DNA from: Aureibaculum flavum
GTDB lineage: Bacteria > Bacteroidota > Bacteroidia > Flavobacteriales > Flavobacteriaceae
Reading direction: 5' to 3'
DNA length: 64,000 bases
NCBI RefSeq assembly: GCF_016406085.1
Contig: NZ_JAEHFJ010000001.1
Span: 727,538 to 791,537, forward strand
A model generated the notes under the pieces. That model saw only the letters and a list, made by a program, of their open reading frames with translations, was not told where the DNA came from and did not search any database. This document shows, one piece after another, positions 8,352-16,939 of this stretch. The position numbers were made by a program, and so were the translations under genes. The stretch's first letter is position 1, and the number at the start of each line of letters is the position of its first letter.

Positions 8352-8919
8352 GGACAAAGAATCAGTAAATAATACGCTCGAAAAATTAAGAAAAGGAGAT
8401 GAAGCAGCTTTTAAGCGTATTTACGAAGAAAATCGAGAGAAGTTTTTAAACTTTGCCAAACGATATAACTTATCTGATGATGAAAACATAGATGCATATC
8501 AAGATGCCTATGTTATTTTTTACGAAAACATAATGTCGGGCAAAATCGAGAACTTTACCAGTAGTATTTCTACGTATTTGTTTAGCATTGGTAAATATTT
8601 AATTATGGATATTTTAAAAAAGAACAAGAAGCAAGTGAGTTCTGAGTTTAACCTCTCTATTGTAAAAGAAGATGATAATTTTATGGAGACTATTGAAATT
8701 GAAGAGAAAAGTATTAGCAAAGAGCAACAACTGTTACTAACATATTTTGAAACTTTAGGCAAAAAGTGTCAAGAACTATTAACCTTATTTTATTATAGAG
8801 GTTATACCATCAATGAAATAATGAAAAAAGAAAGTTACAATAGTGAAAATGTAGTAAAAAGCCAAAAGTCGCGATGCATGAAAACACTTAGAGAACGAAT
8901 TAAATCAGATCATTTATAA
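8350..8919 (+). CDS. ECF-type RNA polymerase sigma factor
   Basis: 189 residues with only the two domains of ECF sigma factors. Region 2 covers ~10-95 (KLRKGDEAAFKRIYEEN, DAYQDAYVIFYENI, STYLFSIGKYLIMDILKK), and region 4 covers ~125-180 (LGKKCQELLTLFYYRGYTI, NEIMKKESYNSENVVKSQKS), the helix-turn-helix that reads the -35 element. It is translationally coupled to the next gene (TAATG overlap at 8917-8921), the usual layout for a sigma/anti-sigma pair. It is proposed to recognise GTTAACC-N15-CATWAAT, found before seven neighbouring units and over its own start. No other plausible ATG/GTG/TTG start exists before codon ~61. Confidence 0.93.
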   Translation: MDKESVNNTLEKLRKGDEAAFKRIYEENREKFLNFAKRYNLSDDENIDAYQDAYVIFYENIMSGKIENFTSSISTYLFSIGKYLIMDILKKNKKQVSSEFNLSIVKEDDNFMETIEIEEKSISKEQQLLLTYFETLGKKCQELLTLFYYRGYTINEIMKKESYNSENVVKSQKSRCMKTLRERIKSDHL

Positions 8920-9644
8920 TGGACAAAGAAGCATTATTAACCAACTATTTTTCTGACAGCTTAACGGCTGAAGAACGACAATTATTTAACCAATTGTTAG
9001 AAAATGACACCAAATTTAAAGAACAATTTGAATTTGAAAAAGATTTAAAACGTGCCATTAAAGAAAAAGAAAGAATCCAACTAAAAGCAAAGCTACAAGA
9101 TTTTGAAACTAAATTAAAACATAAATCAACACCAAAAACCAGCAATTACAAGGCTTGGGCAATTGCAGCCTCCATTGCCATATTATTGAGTGTAGGTTGG
9201 TTTGGATATGATAATTTTATAAAGCTCGATTATAACGAATTGTATAGCGAAAATTTTCAACAATACCCTAATACCAGTTATACCATTACCCGTGGAGACA
9301 CTGATGACTCTACCGAAAGACAAGCTTTTGTAGCCTATGAAACCGGTAACTACAAAACTGCCATTGAAAATTTTGAAAAATTAGATAGTAATGCTAAAGA
9401 ATATATAGATTTCTACAAAGCTCAGACTTATTTAGAATTAAATAAAATCAATTCAGCAAAAAGCTTATTCAAAAAAGTAATTTCTGATAATGTTGAATTT
9501 GTGGCCGAAAGTCATTGGTATCTCGCACTAATCTCAATTAAAGAAAAAGATAAACAAAGTGCTATTTCTTATTTAGAACAATTGGTTACAAACTATGATT
9601 TTAATAAAGAAAAAGCTGAAGTATTGTTAGATCACTTAAAGTAA
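8919..9644 (+). CDS. Membrane anti-sigma-like protein with periplasmic TPR domain
   Basis: 241 residues. N-terminal cytoplasmic part (1-75) is acidic/helical (LLTNYFSDSLTAEERQLFNQ), as in anti-sigma N-terminal domains without a zinc motif. One transmembrane helix spans ~79-96 (AWAIAASIAILLSVGWFGY), and the periplasmic part carries TPR-like helices (AFVAYETGNYKTAIENFEKL, YKAQTYLELNKINSAKSLFK, HWYLALISIKEKDKQSAISY). Its start overlaps the sigma stop. I infer that it holds the ECF factor at the membrane until its outer part is sensed or cut. Its 3' end overlaps the convergent CHAT gene by 13 bp. Families of small TPR proteins without sigma binding are the main alternative. Confidence 0.75.
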   Translation: MDKEALLTNYFSDSLTAEERQLFNQLLENDTKFKEQFEFEKDLKRAIKEKERIQLKAKLQDFETKLKHKSTPKTSNYKAWAIAASIAILLSVGWFGYDNFIKLDYNELYSENFQQYPNTSYTITRGDTDDSTERQAFVAYETGNYKTAIENFEKLDSNAKEYIDFYKAQTYLELNKINSAKSLFKKVISDNVEFVAESHWYLALISIKEKDKQSAISYLEQLVTNYDFNKEKAEVLLDHLK

Positions 9645-12400
9645 TTTCTTTTCCGGTTTCGAAAAACAAAGAATAGAATTAAAAACAAAAATAAACTACC
9701 TACCAAAAACCAAACCCACTTATAAGAACTTACAACTGCATTTGTATTTCCGGAAATAACAAATCCCGACCAATAATATGGGTGAGCTAACGCATTTTGC
9801 TTATTCGCTTTTAAAAATTCTATTTTAGCTTTTTGAAGGGCTTTATCTTTAGAGCTTCCTTTAGCTAAATTTTTATAAAAATTATCCATTAACTGAGTGG
9901 AAGAAGCATCATTAACTTTCCATAGTGTACTAGCTATACTTGAAGCTCCACTATAGAAAAAACCTCGGGTTAGGCTCATAAACCCTTCACCGCGTTTAAG
10001 TTCGCCAATCCCTGTTTCACATGCACTTAAGGTTACTAAATTAGCATGTAACGAAAGATTGTACAAATCACTTACATACAACAAGTTACTACTCTTATTG
10101 TCAGGCGTAAACGCTAAATAAGAATACTCCGGATTTTTATCATCAAAAACAGCATGTGTTGCTAAATGAATTATACCATAATTGGCTATTTGAGATGTAA
10201 AATTAAACAAGGATGCTTTTTCATTAATAAAACCATTGCCTTCAAATGAATGCATAATTTGATTTACCTCTTCTTTATTATGGGGTAATGGTAATAATAT
10301 ATCACTAAAATTATTATCGTTTTCAAAATTTGGAGCGAATGCCAAAACCGAGTTGGAATAGATTTTATTGTCTTTTAATTCTATCCAAAGTGATGCCGAA
10401 TTGGTATAACTAACACTCTTTTGTTCAATCAAATAGTTAATACCATCACTACTGGTATTTAAACTTCCAAAAGGAATGTAATTCAATAATCCATCAGCTA
10501 TGACAATCAATTTTTCCTTTGCTTCTTTTTTAATAATTGGCTTTAGCAACAATCGATACAAATGATAGGTTTCATTAGCTAAAATAGAGACTTCGGATTT
10601 CGGATCACTCAACATTTTATAGATGTTTCGGGTATTATTCTCAAGAGCTTCATTATTTTCAATTTTAAAGAATTCTTTAGTACTCCTTGTCAATGAAATA
10701 ACATAAATATGTTTATCACCATAAAAATAAGAAACCAACATTTCATCATCTGTCAAATTATTTTGGGCTTCCTTTAAACTAACAACCTCCGTATTATATT
10801 TAAGATTATAATAAGCTTTATAATTTGTTTCAATAGTATTGATCAGACTACGATATTCTTCCTTAGTTGCAAACAAACGATCTTCCAAAACATTAGAGGA
10901 AGCTTTGCTTTTATTAATTTCTTTTTCTAAATAAGTAATTTGTGCCTTTAACTGTTTTTCTTTTTCAATTAAATCGTCTGGAATAGCTCCAAAGTTCGTG
11001 GCTTTTGCACCTAATAACGCTTCCATAAGTAAAATACCCTTACTTTTTTCAGAATAATAAAATGCTTTATCTATTAATTCATTATTAGAATTAGATTTAT
11101 ATGAATTAAACAGTGCAGCAAGACCAGACTCAAATAATGGAAAAGCGTCCTCAATAAGTAATAACTTATCAGCCTCACTTTTAAAAGAAGGCTTTAAGCT
11201 ATCTAAAGTTTTAATACCAAAATCTACTGTTGAAATTACTTGCTCATTAGAATTTTCTAAATCATAAGCACCGACAATCATTGCTTTATTTTTTAGTATT
11301 TTTAACAATGCCGATTTATTTGCATTCTTCTTAGATAATTGATTTATACCTTTATTAAAATTATCAACCGCTTTTTGGGGTTCATTATAGGTAGCATGGA
11401 GTTGGCCGATTTGATCATAGAGCAAGGCTAATTTTTCCAATTCAATTCCGTCTGACTCTTTTTGTAATAGTTGAACTGACATATCATATTCTAATACTGC
11501 ATTATCATATTCTTTATTTTTTTTATAAATTTCTGCTTTTGAAGTATGATATTTATTTAAAAAAATATGATTTTCAGGAATATTGGCTTTCATTAAATCT
11601 AAATAAAAATATGCACTGTCAATTTTATTAAGGTTCAAGTAATTTTCAACTAATAGTGAAGTCTCCGTAATTAATGCATTTGTATTTCTAGAATTTTTTA
11701 AATTAAATTCTAATGATTTTTTTAAATACGTATTTGAGAGAGCAAATTGCTTTTCATTTTTATACACTTCGGCTAATAAACTATAGACTCTGTAAAGTGA
11801 TTTTTTATCTTCTGAATTTTTAGTAATTAAAAACCGAATGTTTTTATCATAAAACTCTTTGGCTAATTCAAATTTATGCTCATTTACATACATTTTAGCA
11901 GTAAAACCATAAGCTACAGCTAAAAGTGATTTTTGGTTATCATCTAATTCATTTATTGGGAGACTTTCACATTTTTTTATAATTTCATTAAAAAAATGTC
12001 TAGCTTTTTCATAATCTTCTAAAACAAAATTATACATTCCTTTATCATATAAAAGTGAGTTTGTATAATATAATTTATCAGGCCTTTTATCTAAAAAGTC
12101 TTTGTATTGAACAAAAATAGAATCCGTTAATTTAATATTTGATTTGAGCTTTTTATAATTATTATGATACCCAGCAACTCGATTAAAATCCATTGTGGTC
12201 TGAATATACTTGCCAATGTCATCATTCTGTTTTGCTACATTACTAATTTTGTCTAAATAATAGTAAGTAGAATCTTCGTTTTTAAAAACATGTTTATACA
12301 GTTTTTTAGTCAAACTATCTATGTTCTGGTCACTACTTCGCTGAGCATATATATTATTCGTTAGATTTAAAAATAAAAGACAATAGCAAATCTTTTTCAT
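9632..12400 (-). CDS. Exported TPR-CHAT protease-like protein
   Basis: 922 residues. A Sec signal (1-20, ends NIYAQ), TPR array (~30-430; e.g. [46 protein letters not shown]), a coiled-coil stretch (~480-540), a CHAT domain (~640-880) and a C-terminal membrane helix (WVWFLVGSLFLFLILFF) followed by a basic tail. The CHAT dyad is intact: His749 in HLATHAVF and Cys794 in TLSACETGIG, with the downstream GEGFMSLTRGFF and ASTLWKV motifs. CHAT is a caspase-like cysteine protease fold. Topology puts the catalytic domain in the periplasm, on the same side as the TPR part of the anti-sigma-like protein. No ECF box precedes this gene, so it may be constitutive. Confidence 0.93.
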   Translation of the reverse strand: MKKICYCLLFLNLTNNIYAQRSSDQNIDSLTKKLYKHVFKNEDSTYYYLDKISNVAKQNDDIGKYIQTTMDFNRVAGYHNNYKKLKSNIKLTDSIFVQYKDFLDKRPDKLYYTNSLLYDKGMYNFVLEDYEKARHFFNEIIKKCESLPINELDDNQKSLLAVAYGFTAKMYVNEHKFELAKEFYDKNIRFLITKNSEDKKSLYRVYSLLAEVYKNEKQFALSNTYLKKSLEFNLKNSRNTNALITETSLLVENYLNLNKIDSAYFYLDLMKANIPENHIFLNKYHTSKAEIYKKNKEYDNAVLEYDMSVQLLQKESDGIELEKLALLYDQIGQLHATYNEPQKAVDNFNKGINQLSKKNANKSALLKILKNKAMIVGAYDLENSNEQVISTVDFGIKTLDSLKPSFKSEADKLLLIEDAFPLFESGLAALFNSYKSNSNNELIDKAFYYSEKSKGILLMEALLGAKATNFGAIPDDLIEKEKQLKAQITYLEKEINKSKASSNVLEDRLFATKEEYRSLINTIETNYKAYYNLKYNTEVVSLKEAQNNLTDDEMLVSYFYGDKHIYVISLTRSTKEFFKIENNEALENNTRNIYKMLSDPKSEVSILANETYHLYRLLLKPIIKKEAKEKLIVIADGLLNYIPFGSLNTSSDGINYLIEQKSVSYTNSASLWIELKDNKIYSNSVLAFAPNFENDNNFSDILLPLPHNKEEVNQIMHSFEGNGFINEKASLFNFTSQIANYGIIHLATHAVFDDKNPEYSYLAFTPDNKSSNLLYVSDLYNLSLHANLVTLSACETGIGELKRGEGFMSLTRGFFYSGASSIASTLWKVNDASSTQLMDNFYKNLAKGSSKDKALQKAKIEFLKANKQNALAHPYYWSGFVISGNTNAVVSSYKWVWFLVGSLFLFLILFFVFRNRKRNYFK

Positions 12401-12441
12401 AAAACTTAGTTATACATTTAATCACAATTTACAAAAAAAGT

Positions 12442-12488
12442 AATAAGCTCTTTAATATGTAATTATTTTACATATTAAAGAGCTTATT
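12442..12488 (-). terminator. Long perfect hairpin terminator
   Basis: 21-bp perfect inverted repeat (arms 12442-12462 and 12468-12488, 5-nt loop), followed on the minus strand by TTACTTTTTTT. It lies after the lipoprotein gene at 12525 and insulates the CHAT gene from it. Confidence 0.85.
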
Positions 12489-12524
12489 TTTTAGACTTAT
12501 AAATAATGTTTGAATTTTTAATTT

Positions 12525-13166
12525 TTATTTCACTTTATCTTCAATATAACCTTCCAGCATATAATCCAAAATAATTTCACCTTTAATATTTTTCTCGATT
12601 ACTTTTATAAAAACAGGGCCAGAATAGCTTTTAGTTAAGTTAAAGTTTGCATAACTAACGTTTTTCTCATTATCTAGTAAAGGCTTAAATTGATTGTCCA
12701 TTTTACTTATCAAATCACCTGATGCATTATATATAGCAACTTCTAATATCGATTCACCCAAAGCCACTTGTGAGTTGGCAAGCGTAACAATATATTTTAG
12801 ATTTTCAATAGAAGGCAAGCACAAATCACATGGCCAAACCGGTCCTATAATTCCCCAACTAACTAAATCTGCATAGTTAGCAATATTAGCTTTAAGATTT
12901 GATCTAGAATCTTCAGCCATTTCTTTTTCAATTTTAGCTTTCTCGTCTTTAGGATTTTGAACAAGCACTGCATCTAAGCTATCTATTACTTTTTCTATAT
13001 TTATTATCTCAATTTTATAATATTCATTATCTAAATACTCTTTATAAATAAAATTATCTTCTTTTAAAATAGCTTCTGGGTAACTTCCTACACCTGTATT
13101 ACTACAAGACATTACCAATCCCACTAATAATAGCAATGTTAATTTTAATCCGTGTTTTTTCATCAT
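12525..13166 (-). CDS. Lipoprotein of unknown function, ECF-controlled
   Basis: 213 residues with a lipoprotein signal (LLLLVGLVMSCSN, Cys21). The N-terminal half of the mature protein is helical and charged (residues ~35-85); the second half begins with a Cys-containing GPVWPCDLCLPSI and is beta-rich. No family recognised. ATG at 13163 is an equally possible start. It carries ECF promoter H and sits between that promoter and a strong terminator, hence a single-gene transcript. Its position directly upstream of the CHAT gene makes it a candidate partner, substrate or output of the CHAT/sigma system; this is inference from context. Confidence 0.82.
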   Translation of the reverse strand: MMKKHGLKLTLLLLVGLVMSCSNTGVGSYPEAILKEDNFIYKEYLDNEYYKIEIINIEKVIDSLDAVLVQNPKDEKAKIEKEMAEDSRSNLKANIANYADLVSWGIIGPVWPCDLCLPSIENLKYIVTLANSQVALGESILEVAIYNASGDLISKMDNQFKPLLDNEKNVSYANFNLTKSYSGPVFIKVIEKNIKGEIILDYMLEGYIEDKVK

Positions 13167-13197
13167 TTTAATATTTTAAGTTAGCACTATTTTTCTT

Positions 13198-13226
13198 ATT
13201 TATGTATTTTTAACAAATGGGTTAAC
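13198..13226 (-). promoter_or_regulatory. Predicted ECF promoter, copy H
   Basis: GTTAACC (13226-13220), 15 bp, CATAAAT (13204-13198). The T-run after GTTAACC is replaced by CATTTG, showing which bases are kept: the two boxes and the spacing. Points to the lipoprotein gene at 13166. Confidence 0.68.
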
Positions 13227-13362
13227 ATTTATTACTTAATAAATAGAATAATTTGATAAAAATAGATGAAAAGCAGGGATGTTTCTTGTAAAAACCCGCC
13301 CTTTCAATAAAATATTTAAAATTTTAAGTTTTTCTATTTGCGGTTTAATCTTTTATATTAAA

Positions 13363-14199
13363 TTATTTATTTATAAAAAAAGGAGAATCGACCCAAGCTT
13401 CTTTTAAAAATTGAAACTGCTGTAAATCAAATTTAGAAGGAGATTCGCCACAGTATCTTTTAAAATCTTTTGAAAAATGAGCAAAATCATAAAAATTAAA
13501 TAAAGCACTTAAGGTTTTGTAATCATGCTCATTATTGGACTGCATTTCAGAAAATAAATAATTAAACCGAACAATTCGATTGTAGGCTGATGGAGTAATA
13601 CCCACCATTAATTTGAACTTTTTTTGTAAATAGCGTTCGCTGATATTCAGTTTTTCTGCAATTTCTTTTACCGAACAACAACCTTTTCCTTTTTGAAATA
13701 AAGTTATTGCGGTATCAACAACACATGTTTTGTAAGAGCTATTTTTAAGTTGTTTTAGTAAAAGATTTTCAACAAGCTCGACACGATCTTCCGTTTTATT
13801 TTCTGCTTTATAAATAAAAGCAAAGTCATTTAAAGTATTATTTAATAGAATTCTAGTGTCCATCGGATTATTGACTAAATGGAGCATATCAAATCCAAAA
13901 AGCTTATATAATCCTGTCGGGTTGAACACTGCACCCGTCAATTCCACAGCTTCATCATCAGAACTTAGAATATACTTTGATGTTTGTTGACCTATGGTGT
14001 AATATTCAGCAGGTGTAATTTCTTTATCATGAATACGACCTTTAAACCTTCCTGCAAATTGAAAAACCATAAAGCCCGTGCCACTTGGTAAGGACATTTC
14101 CACAATACCCTCCGCATAATTAGAAATTTCCCATTTTATAGAATAAAAATGGGTTATGTATGGTTGCAGGCTTATATGTGGCACATAGGTTGTTAGCAT
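13363..14199 (-). CDS. AraC-family transcriptional regulator
   Basis: 278 residues. The N-terminal ~160 residues form a cupin-like sensing domain of the type often found in Bacteroidota AraC proteins (LPSGTGFMVFQFAGRF, TGAVFNPTGLYKLFG). The C-terminal ~100 residues hold the two helix-turn-helix units: KEIAEKLNISERYLQKKFK, TPSAYNRIVRF and FYDFAHFSKDFKRYCGESP, the latter being the AraC signature. Ligand and targets are unknown. It stands alone, 66 bp upstream of rnhB's stop on the same strand, and is probably independent of both neighbours. Confidence 0.92.
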   Translation of the reverse strand: MLTTYVPHISLQPYITHFYSIKWEISNYAEGIVEMSLPSGTGFMVFQFAGRFKGRIHDKEITPAEYYTIGQQTSKYILSSDDEAVELTGAVFNPTGLYKLFGFDMLHLVNNPMDTRILLNNTLNDFAFIYKAENKTEDRVELVENLLLKQLKNSSYKTCVVDTAITLFQKGKGCCSVKEIAEKLNISERYLQKKFKLMVGITPSAYNRIVRFNYLFSEMQSNNEHDYKTLSALFNFYDFAHFSKDFKRYCGESPSKFDLQQFQFLKEAWVDSPFFINK

Positions 14200-14264
14200 T
14201 TTTAAAAGTAGTAAAAAAAATGAACTCTTATAAATAATAGATGTTAACTTAAAAAATGTGTTTT

Positions 14265-14864
14265 TTATTGCTTATCAACAGCCGTTTCAGGTAACAACCT
14301 AAAGGTCATTCTATGATACTTAGTTACACCAAACTCTTTAATGGCTAATCGATGTTGCTTTGTTGGATACCCTTTATTTTGTTTCCAATTATAGTGTGGA
14401 AAATCATTGTGAAGTTTTTTCATGTACTCATCACGATAGGTTTTTGCCAATACTGATGCTGCCGCTATACTCATAAATTTACTATCACCCTTTACAATAG
14501 TTTCATGTGGTACTTCTTTATATGGATTGAATTTATTACCGTCTACAATTATATATTCAGCTTCTAAGGAGAGTTGATCAATAGCCTGATGCATTGCCAA
14601 AATAGAACTCTGTAAAATATTAATTTCATCAATTTTATCTTGCCATACAAAACTAACGGCATACGCTAAAGCATTTTTCTCAATAAAGGGTCTTAATTGA
14701 ACACGTTGCTTTTCAGTCAACTGCTTTGAATCATTTAAAAAAGAATGTTTAAATTTTTTGGGTAAAATTACAGCGGCTGCCACAACTGGCCCTGCCAAGC
14801 AACCTCTACCTGCTTCATCTGTACCTGCTTCTAATGTAAAGCCTGAGTAATTTAATTGTAACAT
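14265..14864 (-). CDS. rnhB: Ribonuclease HII
   Basis: 199 residues, the usual length of bacterial RNase HII, which removes ribonucleotides and RNA primers from RNA-DNA hybrids. The active-site motif [20 protein letters not shown] gives Asp16 and Glu17; a third Asp lies in YIIVDGNKF and a fourth in the [21 protein letters not shown] region. Complete and without oddities. Divergent from the putative porin at 14969, with ~100 bp between the start codons. Confidence 0.96.
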   Translation of the reverse strand: MLQLNYSGFTLEAGTDEAGRGCLAGPVVAAAVILPKKFKHSFLNDSKQLTEKQRVQLRPFIEKNALAYAVSFVWQDKIDEINILQSSILAMHQAIDQLSLEAEYIIVDGNKFNPYKEVPHETIVKGDSKFMSIAAASVLAKTYRDEYMKKLHNDFPHYNWKQNKGYPTKQHRLAIKEFGVTKYHRMTFRLLPETAVDKQ

Positions 14865-14944
14865 ATAATAAACCTTCTATATTTATAGTATTATGTATCA
14901 AAAGTACCACGAAATTTTGGCAAAATTTTATCAAACAATTATTT

Positions 14945-14952
14945 TACCTTTG
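14945..14952 (+). promoter_or_regulatory. Housekeeping -7 box
   Basis: TACCTTTG fits TAnnTTTG, 17 bp before the ATG of the putative porin; a TTTTG at 14915-14919 could be the -33 part, although the gap is longer than usual. Confidence 0.45.
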
Positions 14953-14968
14953 TCGCAATTATAAGTTT

Positions 14969-16939
14969 ATGCAAAAATACTTTTTTTTATTATTAACCCT
15001 TTGCTTCAGCTTTGGTATACACTCTCAAATTAACCCTATTAATTCACCTAGAGGAATTAATGGAGAAGATCTTTCGGAAAGAGATTCTTTAAGAGATAAT
15101 CGTATGATTGATGTGCAACTTAGTGGAAAAACACATTATACAGATTATAAAAAAATTTCTTATAAAGGAGATACTACCTATATTGATACTACCTTAACAA
15201 TAAATAAAGATTATATATTTAATTTTTTACGTAAAGATAATTTCGAATTATTAGCTTTTCAAAATCAAGGACAAACTTTTAATAGTTTAGGCTATGATTT
15301 TTCTGAAGTTTCATTATTTCCTGAAATGGGAAATAGAGCCATGCATTTTAACTATTACGAAATAGAAGACATCAACTATTATAAAGTACCTACTCCTACT
15401 TCTGAATTGGCCTATAGAACGGGCTTGGAGCAAGGTCAATTTTTAGATGCTTTATTAACTTTTAACACCTCTGAACGTCAAAATATTTCTATTGCTTATA
15501 AAGGATTACGTTCATTAGGAAAGTACAGAAGTACATTAAGTAGCCATGGTAACATGCGTTTTACGTATAGTTACCAAACTAAAAATGATGCATATAATTT
15601 GAATGCTCATGTAACAGCACAAGACCTATCAAATCAAGATAATGGGGGATTGCCAGAGCTATCCTTATCCTATTTTGAAAGTAAAGATCCTAACTTTAGC
15701 GACAGAGGAAGATTAGAAACAAATTTTGAAGACGGGTTAAGCTCCTTACGTGGAAATAGGTATTATTTAGATCATGATTATAAAATTTGGCAACGAAAGG
15801 ATACCGTACGTCACAAAACGAGTTATTTAAAAGTAGGGCATATTTTCAACTACGAACGAAAACATTATTATTATAAACAAACGTCTGCTAATAGTATTTT
15901 TGGCGATGCCTTTGACACAAGTATTGCTGATAAATTAAATTATATTACATTAAAAAATGAGGGCTTTGTTGCTTTAAAATCACCTTTGGTATTGGGTGAA
16001 CTACAATTTAAAGCAACACATTTTAATTATAATTACAATTATAATAGTGCGGTATATTTTGGTGATGATTTAGTTCCATCATCATTAAAAGGGAATTCTG
16101 TTTCTATTGGTGGAGCTTGGCAAACCAATTTTAAGAAATTCAACATAAATGTAGAAACTGCAACAACTTTATCTGGAGATCTAGTTGGTAATTATTTTAA
16201 GGGTTCTGCTGAATATAAGCAAGACAGCCTTTTTACATTTAAAGGTACATTATTAACAAACAGTAAATCACCAAACTTAAATTTTGAATTAAATCAAAGT
16301 AATTATATCAATTTCAATTGGTCTGGAAGTTTAAAAAATGAACGTACGAGAACCTTATTATTCGATTTAAAATCTGATAGAATTTTAAACGCTTCTGCAC
16401 AAATTACGCAAATAGATAATTACGCCTATTTTGGAGACACTGCTACTGCCGGTTTTACTTCTCCTAGTCAGACAGATTTTACCGTAAATTACCTTAAATT
16501 AAAAGTATCTAAAGAATTACGATTGGGTAAATTTGCATTAGATAATACTATAATGTATCAAAAAGTTGCCCAAGGAAGTTCTGTTTTTAGAGTACCTGAA
16601 CTTGTAACTAGAAATACCTTATACTTTTCAGATCATTTATTTAAAGGTGATCCTTTATACCTTCAAACAGGTGTTACATTAAACTATTTTACAAAATATT
16701 ATGCCAATAGCTACAACCCTGTATTATCAGAATTCTATTTACAAAATGAACAGGAAATTGGCGGTTACCCTGTATTAGATTTTTTTATAAATGCACAAGT
16801 ACAACGCACAAGACTTTATTTGAAATTTGAACATTTTAATTCTGGTTTTAGTAAAACGGCAGATTATTATTCAGCACCAAATTATCCCTATAGAGATTTT
16901 GTTATTCGATTTGGACTGGTTTGGAATTTCTTTATTTAA
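14969..16939 (+). CDS. Putative porin (large outer-membrane barrel)
   Basis: 656 residues with a Sec signal (FFLLLTLCFSFGIHSQ). The mature protein is a long series of amphipathic beta strands rich in Tyr, Phe and Asn (e.g. NISIAYKGLRSLGKYRST, MRFTYSYQTKNDAYNLNAHV) and ends RDFVIRFGLVWNFFI, with the aromatic C-terminal strand expected for assembly by BamA. Length and layout agree with the Bacteroidota putative-porin family found near rnhB in relatives. Substrate unknown. It overlaps the convergent antiporter gene by 8 bp. Confidence 0.85.
   Translation: MQKYFFLLLTLCFSFGIHSQINPINSPRGINGEDLSERDSLRDNRMIDVQLSGKTHYTDYKKISYKGDTTYIDTTLTINKDYIFNFLRKDNFELLAFQNQGQTFNSLGYDFSEVSLFPEMGNRAMHFNYYEIEDINYYKVPTPTSELAYRTGLEQGQFLDALLTFNTSERQNISIAYKGLRSLGKYRSTLSSHGNMRFTYSYQTKNDAYNLNAHVTAQDLSNQDNGGLPELSLSYFESKDPNFSDRGRLETNFEDGLSSLRGNRYYLDHDYKIWQRKDTVRHKTSYLKVGHIFNYERKHYYYKQTSANSIFGDAFDTSIADKLNYITLKNEGFVALKSPLVLGELQFKATHFNYNYNYNSAVYFGDDLVPSSLKGNSVSIGGAWQTNFKKFNINVETATTLSGDLVGNYFKGSAEYKQDSLFTFKGTLLTNSKSPNLNFELNQSNYINFNWSGSLKNERTRTLLFDLKSDRILNASAQITQIDNYAYFGDTATAGFTSPSQTDFTVNYLKLKVSKELRLGKFALDNTIMYQKVAQGSSVFRVPELVTRNTLYFSDHLFKGDPLYLQTGVTLNYFTKYYANSYNPVLSEFYLQNEQEIGGYPVLDFFINAQVQRTRLYLKFEHFNSGFSKTADYYSAPNYPYRDFVIRFGLVWNFFI

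Noticed and set aside
8323..13226. Type III-E CRISPR (Craspase) locus
   Set aside because: TPR-CHAT and sigma genes recall it, but there is no repeat-spacer array, no Cas7-11 effector and no adaptation gene; the CHAT protein has an export signal, unlike Csx29.
14242..14270. Possible ninth ECF promoter (GTTAACT) between rnhB and the AraC gene
   Set aside because: On neither strand is there a CATWAA box 15 bp after the GTTAAC core, and no gene start follows at the right distance.
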